Below, piece by piece: positions 57,701 to 64,000 of a stretch of DNA of 64,000 nt. Origin of the DNA: Phoronis australis (taxonomy: Eukaryota > Phoronida > Phoronidae); the NCBI GenBank assembly GCA_002633005.1, contig NMRA01000207.1, positions 201,484 through 265,483 of the forward strand. Direction: 5' to 3'. The notes under the pieces are model-generated. The model ran no database searches. It worked only from the letters and a program-made list of their open reading frames with translations, and was not told the origin of the DNA. Each line of letters starts with the position of its first letter. Position 1 is the stretch's first letter. The translations under genes were made by a program, and so were the position numbers.

Positions 57701-58500
57701 TTAAACTAGATGCATTGGGAACCAGCGAGGTCTGCAGGTGTGCGCAGAGTAAGCGAGCGTGTGCTTGTCATCAGAATTCATTTTCCAAAAGAGCATGCCC
57801 ACACATAATATAGGCCCTAGCGCGCGCTTCATGGCCACATGTTCATTTTACAAGGCTTGGAATTTTCCGCGGAAACGCGGATTTCCGCTTTTTTCAAATG
57901 TTCTGTCCATGCATTTTTTTATATTTCCGCGTAAAAAAAATCGGATTTGATATAAAATTTCCGCGGCAAATTCCTTTCTTACCGCGTCGTTGCTGACGAC
58001 GTTCACCTCGAAAAGCGGAAGTTGCTCTTTATGTTTCGGAGAAACGTAAATTGTCAACATTGCCGGGGCATCTGGGATACCGTGGTGGGATTTTCAAAAT
58101 GGCGTCTCGTGTGATTTTAAACCGCGGCGACAAATACTACAGCTTTGCAGCCAAAAATGTGTGGGGGTGGGAGTGGACGGACGAGCTATAAAGACGCAGA
58201 CTCATGCTACTGATGGTGGTAACGTTTTTTTTTTTAGTCCCGATTTTTGTCGACGAAAGGTTCACACCGACTATTTGGGTAGAGCGCTTTTGGGCCTTAC
58301 AGTTTCCGCATTTTTTGTCATTGGTCATTCCAAGCCCTGATTTTACACTGATCAAGTTTCATTTCGTAGTTTTTACGTGTACAAAGTAATCTGGATTCCT
58401 GTTGAAGGAGAAGATCTATAAGGGAAATATAGAATACAATCCCCTTGACCAGTACCCTGCGTCTGTTCTTAAAGGCCTGACCATAGTGGGACACGTTCCT
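54756..58500. other. Long AT-rich stretch without a confirmed gene; possible promoter region near 54.9-55.4 kb
   Basis: An open frame at 54841-55272 (143 residues, with a possible non-ATG start) shows no domain I know. Two gene-start-like contexts occur: 'aaagatggctgccag' near 54989 and 'aaaaatggcggc' near 55397, the latter followed by ATGAATTCTCGG and a donor-like GTGAGC at about 55430. This could be a first exon of the gene whose exon lies at 63039, but I found no link. From 55450 to 57700 the sequence reads like intron. At 57860-57970 'tttccgcg' recurs several times. Confidence 0.3.
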
Positions 58501-58502
58501 TG

Positions 58503-59486
58503 CTAGGCAATGACCATCGCCTCTGTTGGCCCGAACCAGAGGCGATGCAGCGCCTATAGGCGCTCTGTACGCCGGAAGCTTTTCGGCGAATTATGCCTCG
58601 CACCGACTAAACCATTAAAGTCACGTTGTTATAAATACCTTTTGCGCATAAAGGAACACCTTAGGAGGTTGTCGATGTGTTTAATTCCTTCCAACTCGAA
58701 CAAATACTCCTGTTATGAAAATTTTTCTTCGAGCAGTCCCTATTTCAGTTCCCAAAATCGTGAAATCAACATTTTCATTTTTTTAACCAGGCCGAAGGTC
58801 AGGTGTTGTCCTACCGGCGAACTTTGAAAGCTGAAGTTCCCGCCCTTTGCGTCCGTGCTGCCGGGAACCAGCCGTGCATTTCAGTGTTCTCCACATTATC
58901 AATTCCAAACTCGACGCAAATGTTTAATGTCAGTTATTGACATTGTTTTGTGTCTACCCATAAGCATGGTCATGCTGGAGGTATTTATATATGGTTTAAA
59001 ACTGCACACTGCACTGGTGTGACCTACTTCTTAGACACTTCAAAGTTTAGCTTTCCTACCAATGCATCTCATAATTTCTCCAAAGCATTTGACAGACCAA
59101 GAGCAGCAAACAAAAGATNTTTGACTGACAAGACCGCAATGGCTCACCTTTGGCCTATTTAAAGATTGAGGTCATGAAGTCACATCACCTAGCGAGCGCG
59201 GTAAAAATTGGAGCGTGCGCAGTATAAAAATGGTGATTTCACGATTTTGGGAACTGAAATAGGGACTGCTGGAAGAAAAATTTTCATAACGGGAGTATTT
59301 GTTCGAGTTGGAAGGAACAATCTCCTAAGGTGTTCCTCTATGCGCAAAAGGTATTTATAACAATGTGACTTTGATGGTTTAGTCGGTGCGAGGCATAATT
59401 CGCCGAAAAGCTTCCGGCGTACAGAGCGCCTATAGGAGCTGCATCGCCTCTGGTTCGGGCCAACAGAGGCGATGGTCACTGCCTAG
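58503..59486. mobile_element. Long inverted repeat, arms about 270-280 bp
   Basis: Left arm about 58503-58783 starts 'ctaggcaatgaccatcgcct'; right arm about 59220-59486 is its reverse complement with few differences. The arms therefore encode near-identical spurious peptides (MTIASVGPNQRRC) on opposite strands. The ~435-bp centre has no transposase and an ambiguous base at 59119. It is either a fold-back transposon or two copies in opposite orientation. Confidence 0.75.
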
Positions 59487-59734
59487 TTCCTTGCAAGATC
59501 AGCAAAACTTTTACGTTCTTTTTGAAGCACTCTTTAAGTTTGAAGTGTACAGCCATTGCTAAATACCGACATAGCGGCGAGGCTCATGGTCTAGAAGTTC
59601 CACGCACAATGATTTTTCAGGATTGTGGGATATTGCTGATAAATTGAAGACATTACTGCAGAATTTTAGAACTGTAGGTACGCGTTCATGACTGGGCGCT
59701 TATTTTATCGAAGTCTGAAAACGATTGGGGGCGC

Positions 59735-60117
59735 TTATACAAGGTACCTAAACTACACGGTTAACGGACTGATAAACACGGCCCACGGATGAATGAACAC
59801 GACTCACGGACCTGTAAACACTGTCCACTGACTCACAAACACGGGAACGGACTCACAAAACACAATCCACGCACCCAAATACACGGGACATGGACTTATA
59901 TTCTCGAGGAAACATGGTTAACGGACAAAATGGAGATGTCAGCTGACCCAGGAAGCCGATGAGTCCGTGACCCGTGTTTGGCGGTCCGTTAATCGTGTTT
60001 CCTCGTGAATATGAGTCCGTGTCCCATGTATTTGGGTGCGTGGATCGTGTTTTGTGAGTCTGTTCCCGTGTTTATGAGTCCGTTGACCGTGTAGTTCAGG
60101 TACCTTGTTATAGGGGC
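59735..60117. repeat. Palindromic element with internal short tandem repeats
   Basis: Outer ends 'aaggtacctaaactacacgg' and the complement of 'gtgtagttcaggtaccttg' pair. Each arm is made of degenerate ~25-bp units of the type 'cggactcacaaacacgg'. The left arm has about two more units than the right. No coding capacity. Confidence 0.7.
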
Positions 60118-60315
60118 ATGGGCACTTATTAGGACGAATGTTGTGATTTATAAAATAATAATGGCTAAAATGACATTGTACATTTAAGAAATCAGTTCCA
60201 AGAAATCTGATATTTCCCCGGCTGTGAGGACATGGACCGGTATTCCGCCTTTCCCCCCTTTTCTTCGTTTCGGACTAGTCCACAAATTCTTTTGTGCATG
60301 ACCACACACTGTGAT
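60118..60315. other. No gene seen
   Basis: Short non-coding stretch leading to an acceptor-like 'catttgtctag' at 60327. Confidence 0.4.
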
Positions 60316-60327
60316 CATTTGTCTAGA

Positions 60328-60519
60328 CGAATCGCGTAATGGGTGACATCTACTCGGTAGGATCGCACTGCGCCAATGATTTTTACTGGCAGAGCATCGA
60401 CACGCTGACCAAACTGAACCTTAAATTCATGATAAAAACAGCACAAGAAGGAGAGAGTTTATTCATGTTCACCTGGGAAACAATACAAGACCTAAGGGAA
60501 TACTTGTCAAGATGGTGAT
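60328..60519 (+). CDS. Possible terminal exon or small ORF of unknown function
   Basis: After the acceptor-like 'gatcatttgtctag' an open frame reads TNRVMGDIYSVGSHCANDFY and continues to ...QDLREYLSRW and a TGA. The ATG at 60340 gives 59 residues. It has even composition, alternating strand-like (KLNLKFMIKT, LFMFTW) and helix-like (ETIQDLREYL) parts, and no internal stops. The fold pattern loosely recalls the C-terminal half of a COMM domain, but I do not claim it. It could be a last exon of a gene with upstream exons I did not find, or a stand-alone small protein. An ATTAAA lies near 60785. Confidence 0.4.
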
Positions 60520-60529
60520 GTGTTGGAAT

Positions 60530-62790
60530 ATCATGTTATTCCTGCTCTGACCTGATTTACTATGTTTTTTGTTGAAAAAGCCGATGCTGGACATTTTTAA
60601 GAAGTATAAACCTGTGACCTAGTTTATTGAGCTTTTTTGTCACACCTTCACTGATTGTAGTCGCTCTTGTTGTGTAGCATATATTTACGTCATCTCATCT
60701 TATATATTTTTGTCAAAACAAGAACCTTGTTCGCGCAGTCTTTTTTAAGAATCAGACTAATTGTTTCTGCTGAGCTTCGAAGAGATTAAACTGACGTTTA
60801 GAAATGAAAAGGAAAATTGTTGGAAACCATAAGAAGAACCAATGAAAGTGGGAGAAGAATAGTCCAAAAGCCATCATGGATCAAGAAATTTGTAATTGTA
60901 CCTGTGTGAGCTGTGATGTGACATAACCTAACGCCTCTCTTTAAAATTGGAAAGCAGGTGTACGTGAGTTTAAAAGCTGGATGAAAAGCTAATCGTGCCT
61001 TGATCACTAAGTAAACACCAGCATCTTATAAGTGCATTAGTTCCACATAAAATTTAAGATGGTCACCTATCAATTTTTGACATCTATTGATTTCACATGG
61101 AATTTCCCAAGGTATATGTTGAAACCCAAGCTCTCCTAGTAGCAAATAGTGATTTACCTGCCAATGTACAATGGCTAATTATTATATGTCATTAAAGCTA
61201 ATTATGAATAATTCCTCCCAGTCAGAGTGTGGGAACATGTGCGCTAAAATGTCACCAATTTTGGACAAAAATAATTGCCAACATCTTCATGGTCTTCTAA
61301 CAGTGTTGTGAATACTCACAAATTTACTCTTAGACTCTCCATTCAGCATGATTAGCTTACACAAGTGGTTACGTCACCGAAAAGTAAAAACCTGCTTAAT
61401 GGAATATCAGGTTTGTTATTTACGTCGAAACCGAAGGTATGACGTTAAGCAGGTTTCAGTGAATCAAATGTGAATTAACGTGGGACATGTAACGTGAAAT
61501 AACACAGGACATGTGGTTGACAGCGTATGTGACATACGGACAACCTCGACAACGCAATATGCTTTGCAATAGTGAAATTGGGTTGTAATAAATTTTTCGT
61601 CTTCATTTGAATTAAAAAGTAGCGCACTGGAGCATCTTGTTACCGTGTACAATATGAAACATTGAGAAAATTGACCAGACATCTTCGAATGACGCTTGAT
61701 TTCTCAATGAGCTGACGTAATCTATGAATGAGCTCAAAGGCTTGGTATTATTGGGTACATTGATGCAATATTGACAGTTGTTTGTTTCCCGTGGGCCTGT
61801 TTTGATATTGCGGTTCTTTATGGCTACAGTTTCGAAATGACTTTCGACATTGACTTTGCACTTGGACTGCCGTAACAGTATAGATGTGTTAGTCGGAACT
61901 AACCATTGCTTGACGTAGCATTATGTATGAATTTAGAGAATTTCCTTATCAAGAAATTAAAGTTACATTAAGCCTGTGCCTGTGAAAAAGAACCTTTGTT
62001 TTAGTCCACTTACCATTTTATGAACTTGGTCTCAAATTGGTCCTTTGTCAAAATGGGTGGCATTTCTGAGCTTGGAAAGATTCAGACAAAATTTGTTAAG
62101 TTTGAAGTTATGACGTAACCTGAAATTTTATGAGTTTGGTCTGAAGATATTAACGGTCAGTTGTTGTAGAGCTGGGGGTCATTTCTAAACTGAGTAATCA
62201 ACAAGAAAAGACCATTTGTAAAACAATAAGTGGCCGAAATCACAACTTGTTTTTTATCCGAAAGTTGGGGGTTAATGCTGCTTTAAATTTTGCACCGAGT
62301 CACCACTGGCGAGTAGTGAATAATGCTGTCATTTTATCTTGTCGGAGTCTTCTAATAACTAGGCTCGACGTGGCCATAACATTAACTAGCCAAATGCCAC
62401 CTGGCAACGAGATACCTGTTGTGAAAAACGGTAAAGTTGGCAAATGTTCGCCATTGTAGCTGAGATTGTCCACACTGCGTTTTTTTCTTTTTCGTTGACT
62501 GCTAAATTAGGAATATCTGGGTAATGACCCATTCCCCCCCCAGTCTCGAGCCCCATGTCTTGCACAGGCTCAGCTCTTGAGCCAAAAGAATACAATCTGT
62601 ACACGATGCCTTTACATGGTGAATAACTCGTAAATGAGACCTTTCAATTGTTATCTAACGGTTCCGACTTCCTTTAGTACTTTGCGTGCATAGTTGGAGA
62701 TTTGCGTGGTGATTTTGTGGCGACTTGAGATTTCATCGGGATGCTGAGGTTACATTGGCAAAATTGCCAAATTGAGTCCAGAGTAGAAGC
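60530..62790. other. No gene seen; small inverted repeat
   Basis: AT-rich sequence. 'aacctgcttaa' near 61390 and its complement near 61450 form an 11-bp inverted repeat about 45 bp apart. No exon is supported on either strand. Confidence 0.4.
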
Positions 62791-62791
62791 T

Positions 62792-63002
62792 GTTGTATTG
62801 CAGTACTCTGGATGTGGTATAGATCTTTAATACATGAACACTTAGTTGTATTGCAGTACTCTGGATGTGGTATAGATCTTTAATACATGTACACTTAGTT
62901 GTATTGCAGTACTCTGGATGTGATATAGATCTTAATACATGTACACTTAGTTGTATTGCAGTACTCTGGATGTGGCATAGATCTTAATACATGTACACTT
63001 AG
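62792..63002 (+). repeat. 53-bp tandem repeat, four copies
   Basis: 'gttgtattgcagtactctgg' recurs at about 62792, 62845, 62898 and 62950. Later copies have lost one T in 'cttt(a)ataca'. The array ends about 36 bp before the splice acceptor of the exon at 63039. Confidence 0.9.
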
Positions 63003-63038
63003 AATTCTTATTTTAAGTGTTTCTTTCATGTCTTCCAG

Positions 63039-63163
63039 TTTGGAATAGCTGGCTTCGGGGACTTCAAAGGGGGCATTTTTGACACCAAGAGCAGTAAGAC
63101 CGAGAAGGAGGATAAAGACCATGGGTCAGATTCTGCCTCAGAGTCTGGGTCCAATGATTCCAG
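63039..63163 (+). CDS. Internal exon of an unidentified acidic protein
   Basis: Acceptor 'tttcatgtcttccag', donor GTTTGT, 125 nt, one open frame: FGIAGFGDFKGGIFDTKSSK followed by TEKEDKDHGSDSASESGSND. The first half has FG dipeptides and the second is Ser/Glu/Asp-rich and likely disordered, a style seen in nuclear pore and chromatin proteins, but no family is recognised. Other exons must lie elsewhere, possibly from about 55.4 kb and beyond 64 kb. Confidence 0.6.
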
Positions 63164-64000
63164 GTTTGTTTCATGAGTAATTTGGTTTGGCCTATTCTTA
63201 TGTTCCAGACTAACTACAGCTAAAATTCTCTAGTTTGGAACATGTATGAAATTTGTGACAACGAAATTCAAGCTGGAAATGAAATTTCCTGATTCTAAGG
63301 ATAGGGACGTGGGCGATGTATTCCTCAAATTTAGGGCACAGCGCTTTGCATTTGAAACTTAGTCTGAAAACAGACTTGGCAGTTCAATAGATCGTTGAAA
63401 GAGGCCACCTATGCACCTAAGTATGTCTTTTCTAGAAATCACTTGCACTTAAATGGTGCAATAAACCTCAGTCTGCTGTCACAAACAACTTTTCATTCAA
63501 GCCACTTAGTGTTATGAAACTGCCCTTGGGATGTTCACTAGTCAGATTAAATATGATTTTTATGCTTAAGAACCAACAGTTTGTTACTGCTTCGGACGTG
63601 GTGAATTAAGTTGCTTGTCACCGCAGCTGAGAAGCAGTATAGCTGTTAGAGGAGTTTCCATTTTCCACTTTATGTCTTATTACTTGGCGGAATTCTTCGA
63701 ATTCCGACAAGTATGTTGCTCTGTCGTCAAGTTTTTTTTTTTTTTTTTTTTTTTTTCGCACTCTACAGGTCGCAATTTTCGTCCGATTTTCATGAAATTT
63801 GCACACAACATGTAGATCGGAAATCACTGGAACGCTATTGTTTTTGGTCATGATCGGATACAAAATGGCGGACGTGGCGGCCATTTTGTATCCGATTTCA
63901 CAGTCAAATACTCGTAGAGGCCGCATTTTTCGACCTACATGGCTGAAAATCGGTACGAATATACTAGAACGCATGTGCTACAATTGTGCAGAAAATCGTT
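63164..64000. other. Probable intron of the preceding gene, with T-run and hairpin
   Basis: No further exon before the window ends. A T-run occupies 63731-63756. Perfect 17-bp arms (63853-63869 and 63880-63896, 'atcggatacaaaatggc') form a hairpin around a 10-base loop. Confidence 0.5.

Noticed and set aside
58950-59162. SKAFD-like peptide resembling a reverse transcriptase block
   Set aside because: Only one short block, no flanking RT motifs, and it lies in the centre of a fold-back element.
58510-59479. Two similar ORFs on opposite strands (MTIASVGPNQ)
   Set aside because: They are mirror images created by the inverted repeat, not paralogous genes.

Overview
This is a 64 kb piece of an animal nuclear genome. 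Spliced genes with GT-AG introns are separated by long AT-rich introns, many degraded retroelements and fold-back repeats, and there is one Pol III tRNA gene. Nothing is bacterial: I see no operons, no Shine-Dalgarno spacing and no CRISPR. The mix of Penelope-like elements, LINEs, short inverted-repeat elements and recurrent TAGGCCTA octamers suggests a marine invertebrate, perhaps a non-vertebrate deuterostome. That placement is an inference of low confidence. Single ambiguous bases (n) lie at 8226, 50235 and 59119.

The best-supported gene is on the + strand at 22651-50601. It is a LIV-1-type ZIP (SLC39) zinc transporter of the ZIP4/ZIP12 class. I reconstructed 15 coding exons whose splice phases all agree, giving 2418 nt and 805 residues. 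The protein has a signal peptide, a long Cys- and His-rich ectodomain, eight predicted membrane segments and the two metal-site motifs HNFAD and HEVPHE. A 3' UTR with AATAAA at 51484 follows. Several exons are short, and exon 6 is easily missed.

Left part (1-22 kb). A probable intronless minus-strand gene of unknown function lies at 3925-4945, broken by one frame change and preceded by two CRE-like sites. A sulfotransferase-like gene (8508-9782, +) follows. From 13.5 to 21.9 kb is a graveyard of mobile elements: plus-strand LINE remnants, a minus-strand Penelope-like reverse transcriptase, two minus-strand Penelope GIY-YIG endonuclease ends (one with a hammerhead-like core), and a minus-strand LINE invaded by a 1 kb element with TIR-like ends.

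Middle (22.6-50.6 kb). The ZIP introns carry LINE 3' ends, one with a 40-bp minisatellite grown out of its own coding sequence, four copies of a ~130-bp MITE, and microsatellites.

Right part (50.6-64 kb). A tandem array with a ~404-bp period carries many CTCF-consensus-like sites in one orientation. Then come a minus-strand tRNA-Val(CAC), a large AT-rich stretch, two long inverted repeats, a possible terminal exon or small ORF at 60328-60519, a 53-bp tandem repeat, and an internal exon (63039-63163) of an unidentified acidic protein that probably continues beyond the window.
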